A stretch of 64,000 bases of DNA from assembly GCA_965205955.1 (NCBI GenBank), contig OZ242192.1, positions 310,001 to 374,000 on the forward strand, written 5' to 3'. The notes under the pieces were generated by a model. That model was not told the DNA's origin, made no database searches, and worked only from the letters and a program-made list of their open reading frames with translations. A program made the translations under genes and the position numbers. The DNA is from G965202915 sp965205955. Lineage in GTDB: Bacteria; Pseudomonadota; Gammaproteobacteria; Eutrophobiales; Eutrophobiaceae. Of this stretch, positions 1-8,689 are shown piece by piece. Numbering within the stretch: the stretch's first letter is position 1; each line of letters opens with the position of its first letter.

Positions 1-276
1 ATATTCTGTATCGATATGAATATCATAGGTGAGATCACCATATTCATGCCAGTTGTGATCGACGTGTACGCCCCGGCTGTGTGCCCGGGTTTGCCAAAGT
101 TGATCCAGGACGGCCATCCATTGATTTGAATAGACTACAATGGTATCCGGGCCGGATTTGGCCAGAGCCTGCCCGGCGGAATCCATGGCCTCGGCCAACG
201 GAGTCCAGGGTGGGTTATCGCGCTGTAAATAAGGTAATGGTGAGCCTGGAATAAGAAAGGCTGAAACAACGGGCAT
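1..276 (-). CDS. amnA: 2-aminophenol 1,6-dioxygenase alpha subunit, partial (3' end outside the window)
   Basis: The first ~92 residues read MPVVSAFLIPGSPLPYL and continue with conserved stretches such as VVYSNQWMAVLDQLW and DHNWHEYGDL, which match the alpha subunit of 2-aminophenol 1,6-dioxygenase (LigB superfamily). In the AmnBA heterodimer the beta subunit holds the catalytic iron and alpha is its structural partner. The complex opens the ring of 2-aminophenol to 2-aminomuconic 6-semialdehyde. It starts 34 bp after the stop of amnB and is the last gene visible in the operon. The window edge removes about two thirds of the gene. The recognition is firm because both subunits are adjacent. 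Confidence 0.85.
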   Translation of the reverse strand, partial: MPVVSAFLIPGSPLPYLQRDNPPWTPLAEAMDSAGQALAKSGPDTIVVYSNQWMAVLDQLWQTRAHSRGVHVDHNWHEYGDLTYDIHIDTEY

Positions 277-310
277 GCTAATCGCTCCTTATGGAAATGT
301 TATAGAAAAT

Positions 311-1231
311 TCAGGCGGCCTGGGCAGCTTTATTGCTCGCCAGCCCGGCCTTGACCAGATCCCATTCCATGACGGCATTACCGGTGCCAATGACGGTGCC
401 ATAGCCGTGCAGTTCTGCCGGGATTTCGGGATAGTCCATGCCGGCAAACATCCAGGTAAAACCGCCTGACTTTATCTCGGCAAAGGATTCTTCGATAAAC
501 TGCGGTAATAGTTTAAAGGTTTCCGCAGTCTTGCCCTGGCGCAATAAATCGATGATGCGCATGTCCCAAAGATAGCCTTCATAATTCTGCGGGTGTTCCC
601 TGGACATGTCTTCCGGCGGCACGGGTTCTTCACTGAAGTGGTAGTGGCACAGGGTGTTGGAGGCCAATAATACTGCCCGCCTGCCTGAGGCTTCTATCGC
701 TTTGCGCGTCGCCTTGCCGAGGATATCCATCTCTTCCAGACCTTCATCCAGCGCCAGATAGTAGGGCGAATTATTGGCCGACAAGCCCACTACCGGGATA
801 TCCCATTGTGGCCGGATCATGTGCAGGGTGGTGATGGTGCCGTAGTCAACCCGGAATTTCGGATTACGCATCATTTTCGCCGTCAGCCCGTGGGCCTCGG
901 CTTCCTGGCAACAGGCTTCCGCCAGTTCGACGTCCACCTCCAGTTCAAAATTGTAGCGGAACAGGTTGGGAAAGATCGGATCGACAGATTTGCCGCTTAA
1001 ATGTTTTACGCCCAGAAAGTGATGCCCCTGTTCCGTGGTCCAATGGGGTGAATGTACTAAGAAGACATCGGGTTGCAGCGCATCGATACTTTTTCTGGCC
1101 CGTTCATAGGCCCAGCGCAGTTGTTCCCAACCGCCTTTTGAACGGGGCTCATTTTGTGGCGGGTTTTCACCATAAACAAGGTGAGGGGGGTGCGGCGCTA
1201 AAAAACCGGCAATGACTTCTCCTTTATTCAT
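311..1231 (-). CDS. amnB: 2-aminophenol 1,6-dioxygenase beta (catalytic) subunit
   Basis: A protein of 306 residues, the expected length for AmnB. The N-terminus GEVIAGFLAPHPPHLVYGE and the HSPHW motif supply the conserved LigB-family iron-ligand histidines (about H14 and H63). The long central segment around MRNPKFRVDYGTITTLH is characteristic of AmnB. The enzyme is an extradiol-type, Fe(II)-dependent dioxygenase cleaving 2-aminophenol between C1 and C6 in the cytoplasm. It lies 13 bp downstream of the 2-aminomuconate deaminase gene and just upstream of amnA, so the three are surely co-transcribed. A close homologue acting on another aminophenol, such as a hydroxyanthranilate-like substrate, cannot be excluded. 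Confidence 0.93.
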   Translation of the reverse strand: MNKGEVIAGFLAPHPPHLVYGENPPQNEPRSKGGWEQLRWAYERARKSIDALQPDVFLVHSPHWTTEQGHHFLGVKHLSGKSVDPIFPNLFRYNFELEVDVELAEACCQEAEAHGLTAKMMRNPKFRVDYGTITTLHMIRPQWDIPVVGLSANNSPYYLALDEGLEEMDILGKATRKAIEASGRRAVLLASNTLCHYHFSEEPVPPEDMSREHPQNYEGYLWDMRIIDLLRQGKTAETFKLLPQFIEESFAEIKSGGFTWMFAGMDYPEIPAELHGYGTVIGTGNAVMEWDLVKAGLASNKAAQAA

Positions 1232-1244
1232 CGTTTATTCCTCC

Positions 1245-1664
1245 TTATAGGGGTTTGTAGGCAATCGCCTTTATTTCTATCAATAAAAGCGGGTGGGGTA
1301 ACTGGTGAACGGCGACCGTGGTGCGTGCCGGGCCATTGTGATCGAAAAATCGGGCATAGACTTCGTTGTAGCCGGCGAAATCATTCATGTGAACCAGAAA
1401 ACTGGTGATCTCGATAATATCCTCAAGTCCGGCATTGACACTGGCCAGGATATCGCGGATGTTTTCGATAACGGCGCAGGTTTGCTGCCTGATATCCAGG
1501 TTGGTTGTTCCCATTTCATCGACCTCGGCCCCGGCAAAACTGTTGTCAGAACGACGTGAACTGGTCCCTGAAACAAATAATAAGTCGCCGGCACGCTTTA
1601 TATGGGGGTAAGCGCCACGGGGAATGGCTTTGTCTTTTAATACTTTACTTTCAACAGATAACAT
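1245..1664 (-). CDS. amnD: 2-aminomuconate deaminase (RidA/YjgF family)
   Basis: About 139 residues of the RidA/YjgF fold, with GAYPHIKRAGDLLFVSG near the N-terminus, FAGYNEVYARFF in the middle and the family's ARTTVAVHQLPHP signature near the C-terminus. In aminophenol and nitrobenzoate pathways, members of this branch hydrolyse 2-aminomuconate to 4-oxalocrotonate and ammonia. The context between amnB and upstream meta-pathway genes supports that role over the generic enamine-damage function of RidA. I chose the ATG at 1664 because a GGAAG ribosome site precedes it. In-frame starts at 1691 (ATG) or 1697 (TTG) would add 9 or 11 residues. Confidence 0.85.
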   Translation of the reverse strand: MLSVESKVLKDKAIPRGAYPHIKRAGDLLFVSGTSSRRSDNSFAGAEVDEMGTTNLDIRQQTCAVIENIRDILASVNAGLEDIIEITSFLVHMNDFAGYNEVYARFFDHNGPARTTVAVHQLPHPLLLIEIKAIAYKPL

Positions 1665-1747
1665 ATCATCTTCCGGTGTGCCTGGAGCCATTATCAATAT
1701 ACTTTATTTTCCTGATATAGAGTATAACATTTCTGGGTAAATCACGT

Positions 1748-1771
1748 TTCAGGGACAGTTTTTCAGGGACA
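1748..1771. repeat. Two tandem TTCAGGGACA decamers
   Basis: The decamer TTCAGGGACA occurs at 1748-1757 and again at 1762-1771, with a 14-bp period, in the 75-bp gap (1,698-1,772; 108 bp from the amnD start at 1,664) between amnD and the DODA-type dioxygenase gene. No function is evident. It may be a remnant of a dispersed short repeat rather than a regulatory site, since it lies inside an operon. Confidence 0.4.
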
Positions 1772-1772
1772 A

Positions 1773-2576
1773 TTATTGAATAATTTTCCGTCTATCCCAT
1801 TGATATGCCGCCATGGACAGAGTGCTGTAGGTATAGGCTTGATGAATTTGTTTGCCTGCACTGCCCTCACCTGCGGCGCCCCGCGCAATAAACAAGGGCA
1901 TGAGGTGTTCTTCCGTCGGGTGGTTTTCAATTCCTCCGGGCGCGAGCATTCGATAGTTCAATATAGAATCGAGATCATTTTCTTCTATACTTCGGCACAG
2001 CCATTTATCGAACTCAAGCACATATTTCTGTGGGGGCGCATTTAATTCAAAGCGGCCAAAATCATGTATGTTATGTGTCGCGCTACCACTTCCCAGTATC
2101 AGGACCCCTTGATTGGATAGTGATTGTAATGCTTGTCCTGTCTTGTAATGATAATCCGTGCCTTTCCGTCTCTGCAGTGACAATTGCACAACCGGGATAT
2201 CGGCATCCGGAAACATGAGTTTTAAAGGCACCCAGACACCATGATCCAAGCCACGGTACTCATTCAGAGTACAATCTATATTATTGTCTGTTAATAATGA
2301 GCAGGCTTTTTCTGCGAGCTCAGCTGAGCCGGGGCAAGGGTAAGTACATTCATACAATTCGTCTTGAAAACCGTAAAAATCGTGAATGGTATCCGGTTGA
2401 GAGCTTGCTGTAACAGCAGGGGCGCTCGTTTCCCAGTGGGCAGAGATACATAATATGGATTCCGGTCTTGGAATACGCCGGCCCAGGCCCCTAAAAAAAT
2501 CCGTCGTCGGATCCCGATCGATTAATAGACTCGGCGCCCCGTGAGAAATAAATAAGACAGGCATATCTTGATTCAT
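1773..2576 (-). CDS. DODA-type (4,5-DOPA) extradiol dioxygenase, LigB superfamily
   Basis: A protein of 267 residues beginning MNQDMPVLFISHGAPSLL, with CISAHWETSAP near residue 45 and a central LDHGVWVPLKLMFPDADIPV block. These are the marks of the YgiD/DODA family of class III extradiol dioxygenases, whose metal is held by histidines in the SHGAP, SAHW and DHGVW motifs. Plant and fungal relatives open DOPA. The bacterial substrate is usually unknown. It is the third LigB-superfamily protein in this operon, next to AmnA and AmnB but not close to either. It may act on a catechol or aminophenol side substrate. That is inference. Confidence 0.8.
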   Translation of the reverse strand: MNQDMPVLFISHGAPSLLIDRDPTTDFFRGLGRRIPRPESILCISAHWETSAPAVTASSQPDTIHDFYGFQDELYECTYPCPGSAELAEKACSLLTDNNIDCTLNEYRGLDHGVWVPLKLMFPDADIPVVQLSLQRRKGTDYHYKTGQALQSLSNQGVLILGSGSATHNIHDFGRFELNAPPQKYVLEFDKWLCRSIEENDLDSILNYRMLAPGGIENHPTEEHLMPLFIARGAAGEGSAGKQIHQAYTYSTLSMAAYQWDRRKIIQ

Positions 2577-2616
2577 CGGATCGTTTCTATGTATTTGATT
2601 ACAATGCGCTTCGGAT

Positions 2617-5004
2617 CTACGCTTCTACACCGGCAATGTAGCGCCAGGTATCAATAACGGTATCCGGGTTCAATGAAATGCTTTCTATACCTTCATCGAC
2701 CAACCATTTGGCCAGGTCCGGGTGGTCGGAAGGCCCTTGCCCGCAGATCCCTATGTATTTGCCGGCCTTTTTGCATGCCTGAATGGCGCGGCTCAACATA
2801 AATTTAACCGCTTCATCCCGTTCATCAAACAGATCTGCGACCAGACCGGAGTCGCGATCCAGCGCGAGGGTCAGTTGCGTCATGTCATTGGAGCCTATAG
2901 AAAAGCCGTCAAAATATTCCAGGAATTTATCGGCAAGGATGGCATTACTCGGCACTTCACACATCATAATCAGTTTCAATCCATTTTCCCCACGCTTTAA
3001 ACCATGCTGTTCCAATAAGGCAACTACGTCTTTTGCCTGATCCAGTGTGCGCACAAATGGCACCATGACCCAGATGTTATCGATGCCCATCTGTTCACGA
3101 ACGTAAAGCAAGGCACGGCATTCGAGTGCAAAACAGGCCTCGAACTCTTCAGACAAATAGCGCGAGGTGCCACGGTAACCGATCATCGGGTTTTCTTCAT
3201 GGGGCTCATAACGTTCTCCACCGAGCAGTTTGGCGTATTCATTGGATTTAAAATCAGAGAGGCGAACAATCACCGGATTCGGGGCAAAGACGGCGCCCAG
3301 GGTGGCAACTCCTTCAATGATATTCTGCACATAAAAATCCACCGGGTCTCCATAGGGTCTGATGCGTTGTGTGATCTTGTCCCGGATTTCTTTTTCCTGA
3401 TCGGAATATTCGAGCAAGGCGCGCGGATGAATGCCTATCTTGTTATTAATAATGAATTCAAGCCGTGCCAACCCTATGCCGGAGTTGGGAATGGCGGCAA
3501 AGGACATGGCTTTAGCCGGATTGCCGACGTTCATCATGATCTTCGCAGGCGCCGGTGGCATATTATTGAGTTCGACACGGTTGATCTGAAAATCCAGGAT
3601 GCCGTCGTAAATAAAACCCGTCTCCCCCTCGGCACAGGATACGGTCACAGGCTCTCCATATTTTATCCGGCTGGTCGCATCACCACAGCCAACTACCGCC
3701 GGCACGCCTAACTCGCGGGCAATGATGGCGGCGTGACAGGTGCGGCCTCCGCGATTGGTAATAATGGCCGAGGCCCGTTGCATCACCGGTTCCCAATCCG
3801 GATCGGTCATCTCTGTTACCAGAACCTCTCCTTGTTTGAGGGTGTCCATGTCTTCCAGGCGTTCGATTACCCGGGCCTTGCCTGAGCCAATCTTCTGGCC
3901 AATGGCGGCGCCTGAGGTCAGGACTTTGCTCTTTTCATTCAGTTGGTAGCGTTCGATAACATTGGCTTGACTGCGGCTTTGTACGGTTTCGGGGCGTGCC
4001 TGAACGATATAAATCCCGCCATCCTCACCATCCAGCGCCCATTCAATATCCATGGGTCTTTTATAATGGGATTCAATGATCATGGCCTGTCGTGCCAGGT
4101 CTTCGAGTTGCGCATCGCTAAGACAAAATACGGAGGCTTCGTCGGTGGGCACGTCTATGTTCTTTACCAAATCGTCCGGATCCGGATCGTCGTTATAGAT
4201 CATCTTGACGGCTTTGCTGCCAAGACTGCGGCTCAGGATCGCCGGTCTTCCGGAAGACAATGCCTTTTTATAGACATAAAATTCATCCGGATTCACCGTG
4301 CCCTGTACTACCGTCTCCCCTAAACCATAGTTGGCGGTGATAAATACAACGTCATCAAAACCGGATTCGGTATCGAGGGTGAACATCACCCCGCTGACAC
4401 CAATATCGCTGCGCACCATACGCTGCAAACCGGCCGACAAGGCGATCTCTTCCTGAGCAAAGTTTTTGTGGGCACGATAGGCAATGGCCCTGTCATTATA
4501 TAGTGAAGAGAATACTTCCTTTACCCGTAAGAGAACATCGTCTATACCGCGAACATTGAGAAAAGTCTGCTGTTGTCCGGCAAAGGACGCATCCGGCAGA
4601 TCTTCCGCCGTTGCCGATGATCTTACCGCTATGGATGCGCCACCCTCAATACCCGATGATATGGATTCGTAGGCGTTGATAATCGATTGTTGTAATTCTT
4701 CCTGAAACGTCGCATCGATGATCCATTGACGGATTTCCCTGCCCGCCTTGCTTAGCTGATTGACATCATCGATATCCAGGTCCTTTAATCGTGTTTGTAT
4801 AGGTTCTTTTAATTGGTTGTAATCAAGAAAATCCCAAAACGCTCCGGCAGTTGTGGCATAACCATCCGGCACACTGACGCCGGCACCCGCCAGTTTTTGT
4901 ATCATTTCCCCCAGTGACGCATTTTTACCGCCCACCAATCCAACATCGTTCATGCCCAGTTCGCGCAAGGGTTTTATCGAGTTATTGGATATCAGCTTGT
5001 TCAT
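2617..5004 (-). CDS. ppsA: Phosphoenolpyruvate synthase
   Basis: A protein of 795 residues (E. coli PpsA has 792). It has an N-terminal ATP-grasp region (GGKNASLGEMIQ, SSATAEDLPDASFAGQQ), a phosphohistidine swivel loop GGRTCHAAIIARELGVPAVV and a C-terminal PEP/pyruvate barrel with EVPSNAILADKF and GSNDMTQLTL. It makes PEP from pyruvate and ATP, releasing AMP and phosphate. The reading frame is open further upstream to 5157, but the ATG at 5004 gives the conserved start MNKLISNNSIKPLRELG and avoids a long overlap with ppsR. It sits inside the meta-cleavage operon, which ends in pyruvate and acetyl-CoA, so its likely job here is gluconeogenesis from the aromatic substrate. Confidence 0.96.
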   Translation of the reverse strand: MNKLISNNSIKPLRELGMNDVGLVGGKNASLGEMIQKLAGAGVSVPDGYATTAGAFWDFLDYNQLKEPIQTRLKDLDIDDVNQLSKAGREIRQWIIDATFQEELQQSIINAYESISSGIEGGASIAVRSSATAEDLPDASFAGQQQTFLNVRGIDDVLLRVKEVFSSLYNDRAIAYRAHKNFAQEEIALSAGLQRMVRSDIGVSGVMFTLDTESGFDDVVFITANYGLGETVVQGTVNPDEFYVYKKALSSGRPAILSRSLGSKAVKMIYNDDPDPDDLVKNIDVPTDEASVFCLSDAQLEDLARQAMIIESHYKRPMDIEWALDGEDGGIYIVQARPETVQSRSQANVIERYQLNEKSKVLTSGAAIGQKIGSGKARVIERLEDMDTLKQGEVLVTEMTDPDWEPVMQRASAIITNRGGRTCHAAIIARELGVPAVVGCGDATSRIKYGEPVTVSCAEGETGFIYDGILDFQINRVELNNMPPAPAKIMMNVGNPAKAMSFAAIPNSGIGLARLEFIINNKIGIHPRALLEYSDQEKEIRDKITQRIRPYGDPVDFYVQNIIEGVATLGAVFAPNPVIVRLSDFKSNEYAKLLGGERYEPHEENPMIGYRGTSRYLSEEFEACFALECRALLYVREQMGIDNIWVMVPFVRTLDQAKDVVALLEQHGLKRGENGLKLIMMCEVPSNAILADKFLEYFDGFSIGSNDMTQLTLALDRDSGLVADLFDERDEAVKFMLSRAIQACKKAGKYIGICGQGPSDHPDLAKWLVDEGIESISLNPDTVIDTWRYIAGVEA

Positions 5005-5021
5005 CAGTCGTAAAAAATGGA

Positions 5022-5852
5022 TTAACTTCCACGTAGTAATTGTTTTTCTTTTATGATATTTACCGCAATTTCCTCGATCGATATGGCGGTAGAATCCAGC
5101 AAACCTATCTGCATCTTTCTCATAATCTTTTCGGCTTGTCTGATCTCTTCCCGGCATTTTGTTAAAGAGGCGTATTCCGTCCTGGGGCGTCGCTGTTGAC
5201 GGATCTTGCTGAGCTGATCGGCCTTAATGGTCAAGCCGATGATTTTGTCTATATGTGGCATCAAAAATTTCGGCATCTCATTTGAATCCAGATCATCATC
5301 GGTTAGTGGGTAGTTCGCCGCTTTAATCGAGAAGTTCAGCGCCAGATACAAACAGGTCGGCGTCTTGGCGGTACGGGATACACCCAACAGAATTACATCC
5401 GCCTTGTCATAATGATTGGTGGCAATACCATCATCGTTCTTCATGGTGAAATCAATGGCATCGATTTTATTTTTGTAATCCCGGTCATCATATTCTTCAT
5501 GAGGCCTGCCCATGGTATGCGATGATTCGATCCCCAGCGATTCTTCCAGTGGTTCAATGAACGCATTAAACAGGCTGATCACGCAGGCATCTGTTTGGGC
5601 AATGATCTTTTGCAGCTCCGAACTGACCAGGGTACTGAAGACTAAAGGCTCTTTGCCGGTACGAATTTTCTCTTGTTGTATAGCGCCGGCCACCAATTGT
5701 GCCTTTTCCGTGTTTGTTATGAACGCAAAGGTTTTATCCTGAAAATCAATACTATCGAATTGTGACAGTAAACTTTCTCCAATAGATTCGGCTGTTTTTC
5801 CGGTTCTGTCGGATACAAAAAAAACCGATCGTTGCGGGGTTTTTTTGCCCAT
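5022..5852 (-). CDS. ppsR: PEP synthase regulatory protein (bifunctional kinase/pyrophosphorylase)
   Basis: A protein of 276 residues of the DUF299 family. It begins with RSVFFVSDRTGKTAESIG, and the P-loop-like GVSRTAKTPTCLYLALNF lies near residues 157-174. Family members inactivate PEP synthase by ADP-dependent phosphorylation of a threonine next to the catalytic histidine (here within GGRTCHAA) and reactivate it by phosphate-dependent dephosphorylation. It lies 17 bp upstream of ppsA on the same strand and 3 bp from the stop of the hydrolase gene. In many gammaproteobacteria ppsR and ppsA are divergent, so the same-strand placement inside a catabolic operon is unusual. Confidence 0.95.
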   Translation of the reverse strand: MGKKTPQRSVFFVSDRTGKTAESIGESLLSQFDSIDFQDKTFAFITNTEKAQLVAGAIQQEKIRTGKEPLVFSTLVSSELQKIIAQTDACVISLFNAFIEPLEESLGIESSHTMGRPHEEYDDRDYKNKIDAIDFTMKNDDGIATNHYDKADVILLGVSRTAKTPTCLYLALNFSIKAANYPLTDDDLDSNEMPKFLMPHIDKIIGLTIKADQLSKIRQQRRPRTEYASLTKCREEIRQAEKIMRKMQIGLLDSTAISIEEIAVNIIKEKQLLRGS

Positions 5853-5855
5853 ACA

Positions 5856-6683
5856 TCAGACTTCCAGTAAAAAGTCCGTCACCAATCGGTTAAACCGTTT
5901 GGTATGTTCTATTTGTGTCCAGTGCCCACAACGACCATAAATATGCAATTGCGAATGTTGAATCAATGAAAACAGTTTGTGCGCATTTTCCTTTGGGATC
6001 ACCCGGTCCTCACGGCCATGAATGATCAGGGTTTCCTTGTCAATAGCGCGGATATCTTCTTCTTTGCTGCTGATGGCTGCAATTCCATCCTGCCTTGGCG
6101 GCGGAAACATCTTTTCGAATGACTCCTGAAAACCGGGGCGAATACTTGCCATATAGCGAAGCCGGGCCAGTTCATCCGTCACCAACCTTCGATCAAAAGC
6201 CAATATATCCAATAATTCTTTCATGTTTTCCAGTGAAGGGGTGTAGCCCCAGGTTTTATCCAGACCTTCGGTCAGCTCAAAATGGACCCCGGCGCTGCCC
6301 ATCAGAACCAGCTTATAGACACGTTCCGGATACTGTATAGTCAGCGCCAGCGCCAACGACCCACCATAGGAATTACCGATAACAGAGGTCTTTTTTATAT
6401 TCAGGGCATCCAGAATGCCGATAGCGTGTTTCACCCAGTTATCCATATTATAGGTAAAATTATCCGGGCGCTCTGTGAAACCAAAACCAACCATATCGGG
6501 CGCAATCACGCGGAAATGCTTTGCCAATTCAGGAATTGTTAAACGCCAATTGACCCAGGCGCTGACGCCCGGTCCCGAACCATGAAGTAACAAAACCGGC
6601 GAACCACTGCCTTTTTCGTGGTAGTTTGTGGTGATTCCGGCGGCGTTAATCCGCAAACTGATTTCAGGGTTTTGTTCCGGCAT
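5856..6683 (-). CDS. dmpD: 2-hydroxymuconic semialdehyde hydrolase (alpha/beta hydrolase)
   Basis: A protein of 275 residues of the meta-cleavage-product hydrolase family (DmpD/XylF/TodF). Features are the oxyanion loop LLLHGSGPGVSAW, the nucleophile elbow GNSYGG (Ser about 105), an acid residue in HGREDRVIP and the catalytic His in CGHWTQIE. Such enzymes cleave the catechol ring-fission product to 2-oxopent-4-enoate plus formate. It sits in the operon after the 4-oxalocrotonate decarboxylase gene, separated by 166 bp in which I see no gene. It would let the catechol 2,3-dioxygenase product enter the lower pathway without a 4-oxalocrotonate tautomerase, which I do not find in the window. The exact acyl substrate is not provable from sequence. 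Confidence 0.88.
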   Translation of the reverse strand: MPEQNPEISLRINAAGITTNYHEKGSGSPVLLLHGSGPGVSAWVNWRLTIPELAKHFRVIAPDMVGFGFTERPDNFTYNMDNWVKHAIGILDALNIKKTSVIGNSYGGSLALALTIQYPERVYKLVLMGSAGVHFELTEGLDKTWGYTPSLENMKELLDILAFDRRLVTDELARLRYMASIRPGFQESFEKMFPPPRQDGIAAISSKEEDIRAIDKETLIIHGREDRVIPKENAHKLFSLIQHSQLHIYGRCGHWTQIEHTKRFNRLVTDFLLEV

Positions 6684-6849
6684 TATGCAATGTTTTTATT
6701 GGGGGCATCAGGGCGAAAGATTGCGGGCATGGGTCATGGGACTATAGCCGACATTAAAAGCAGATTACTGCGTTTCCTGAAAGGATTTGCTTTCTCTTTA
6801 TTTTACCAACTCTTTCGATTCATCGGTGTATCTTGAAACCAAGGCTACA

Positions 6850-7638
6850 TTACACAAACTTCATGGAAACATAGCCCAGGTCCTGGTAACGGACGGTTAT
6901 TGCATCCCCTTTTTCAACGGCCACAGCGGCAGTGATACCGCCGGTCATAATAAAGGTCCCGGCCGGAATTTCTTCGTCCCGTTCCGCCAGCATGTTGGCC
7001 AACAGGGCGACACTGGCTGCAGGGTGTCCGAATACTGCGCCCCCGGCGCCGACTTCAATAATCCGGCCATTCTTTTCCATAACGACCCCCAGTGTTTTCA
7101 GATCCACTGCTTCAATTTTTTTTACACAACCACCGGTCACAAAACGCGAAGCGGAAGCGTTGTCCGCAATCACACTTTTCAAATCGAACTTAAAATCACG
7201 ATAACGGGAATCAATGATTTCAACTGCCGGGATCACATAAGCTATAGAAGACATAACCTCCGCCAGATGACAACCGGGGCCGCGCAAGGGTTTGTTGGTA
7301 ACAACGGCTATTTCGGCCTCCACCTTGGGATGAATTAATTCGTGGGTTTTAATTTCCGCACCGTCCGTCACACCAAAGTAATCGGCAAGAAAGGCGTAGA
7401 TCGGAGTGTCTACTCCCATCTGCGCCATCTTGGCCCAGGAAGTCAGTCCCATCTTTAAGCCACTGATCCGGTGGCCTCTTGCTTGCTTGCGGCGGCGGAT
7501 CTCCCATTGAATATCGTAGGCGTCTTTCCAGTCCATGTCCGGGTAGTCATCCGTGATCTTGGTGACCTCCTGTGCATTCAGCTCGGCATTTTCCAGATGT
7601 TCCGCCAGGTTTTCGATAGTCTGTTGATCCAATGACAT
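6850..7638 (-). CDS. dmpH: 4-oxalocrotonate decarboxylase
   Basis: A protein of 262 residues matching DmpH/XylI/AmnE through NDYPDM-like ITDDYPDMDWKDAY, GLKMGLTSWAKMAQMGV, HPKVEAEIAVVT and the C-terminal MTGGITAAVAV. The Mg-dependent enzyme converts 4-oxalocrotonate to 2-oxopent-4-enoate and CO2 and usually works in a complex with the hydratase, its paralogue encoded here at 9,603-10,388. Its start codon overlaps the end of the aldolase gene by one base (shared position 7,638), which indicates translational coupling. It is distinguished from the hydratase by GLKMGLTSWAKM and by closer resemblance to DmpH. Confidence 0.93.
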   Translation of the reverse strand: MSLDQQTIENLAEHLENAELNAQEVTKITDDYPDMDWKDAYDIQWEIRRRKQARGHRISGLKMGLTSWAKMAQMGVDTPIYAFLADYFGVTDGAEIKTHELIHPKVEAEIAVVTNKPLRGPGCHLAEVMSSIAYVIPAVEIIDSRYRDFKFDLKSVIADNASASRFVTGGCVKKIEAVDLKTLGVVMEKNGRIIEVGAGGAVFGHPAASVALLANMLAERDEEIPAGTFIMTGGITAAVAVEKGDAITVRYQDLGYVSMKFV

Positions 7639-8678
7639 CAGGCAGACTCCTTTGTGTCTGTTTGTGCGCGGATTATGTCTAATGCGACATCTTCTATCAT
7701 GTCTTCCTGGCCTCCGACGGTTTTACGTTTGCCTAGCTCGACCAGAATATCTTTTGCCGGCACACCATGTTTTGCTTCAGCACGTTTGGCATGCAAGAGA
7801 AAAGAGGAATAGACCCCGGCATAACCGAGGATAAGTGAATCGCGGTCAATACGGGTTGGTTTTTCCATCATGGGTATTGCGATATCTTCTGCGGCATCTA
7901 TGATTAAATCGAGATTGACGCCGGTTTCAATACCCATGCGATCGGCCACAGCGGCAAATACTTCAAGCGGTGTGTTGCCGGCGCCGGCGCCCAGTCCGGC
8001 AACAGATCCATCTATACGGCGCGCACCGGCTGCCACTGCCGCAATGGAGTTTGCAACACCCATCGCCAGGTTGTGATGACCATGAAAACCAATCTCAATA
8101 TCATCCGGCAGGCCTGCACGCAAGGCCTCCACCCGCTCGGTGACCCCTTCGGGCAATAAATAACCGGCCGAGTCGGTCACGTAGATACAATTGGCGCCGT
8201 AAGAGACCATAAACCTTGCCTGCTCTACTAATTTTTCACCGGCAACCATGTGTGCCATCATTAAAAATCCAACGGTATCCAAACCCAGTTTGCGCGCGTG
8301 CGTGATGTGCTGTTCACTGACATCGGCCTCGGTACAATGAGTCGCCACCCGGATAGTTTGAATGCCGCAATCATAGGCCATCTCAAGGTGCTTAACGGTG
8401 CCAATCCCGGGCAATAACAAGGCCGAAATTCTGGAGTGTTTCATCTCCGGCACAACGGCGCGCAGATATTCTTCATCACTTGCCTTGGAGAAACCATAGT
8501 TGACAGAAGCCCCCCCCAGCCCATCGCCATGGGTCACTTCAATCAAATCAACCCTGGCCTCGTCCAGGGCCTTGGCCAATTTTACCATTTCTTCAATGCT
8601 GAACTGATGCCGCACGGTGTGCATGCCGTCGCGCAAGGCGTTGTCATGCAATTTTATTTTGATGCCTTTTACACTCAT
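7638..8678 (-). CDS. dmpG: 4-hydroxy-2-oxovalerate aldolase
   Basis: About 346 residues of the DmpG/MhpE family. The N-terminal KIKLHDNALRDGMHTVRHQF carries the metal- and substrate-binding residues, GFHGHHNLAMGVANS holds the metal histidines, and a C-terminal communication domain follows. It splits 4-hydroxy-2-oxovalerate into pyruvate and acetaldehyde and channels the aldehyde to its partner dehydrogenase, encoded immediately upstream. The ATG at 8678 follows a GAGGGCAAGGAA ribosome site. The in-frame ATG at 8693 would overlap the stop of the dehydrogenase and is less likely. Confidence 0.95.
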   Translation of the reverse strand: MSVKGIKIKLHDNALRDGMHTVRHQFSIEEMVKLAKALDEARVDLIEVTHGDGLGGASVNYGFSKASDEEYLRAVVPEMKHSRISALLLPGIGTVKHLEMAYDCGIQTIRVATHCTEADVSEQHITHARKLGLDTVGFLMMAHMVAGEKLVEQARFMVSYGANCIYVTDSAGYLLPEGVTERVEALRAGLPDDIEIGFHGHHNLAMGVANSIAAVAAGARRIDGSVAGLGAGAGNTPLEVFAAVADRMGIETGVNLDLIIDAAEDIAIPMMEKPTRIDRDSLILGYAGVYSSFLLHAKRAEAKHGVPAKDILVELGKRKTVGGQEDMIEDVALDIIRAQTDTKESA

Positions 8679-8689
8679 TTTCCTTGCCC

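Noticed and set aside
5005..5157. Longer ppsA with a 51-residue N-terminal extension
   Set aside because: It overlaps the ppsR coding region and the extension has no similarity to PpsA. The ATG at 5004 gives the family start.
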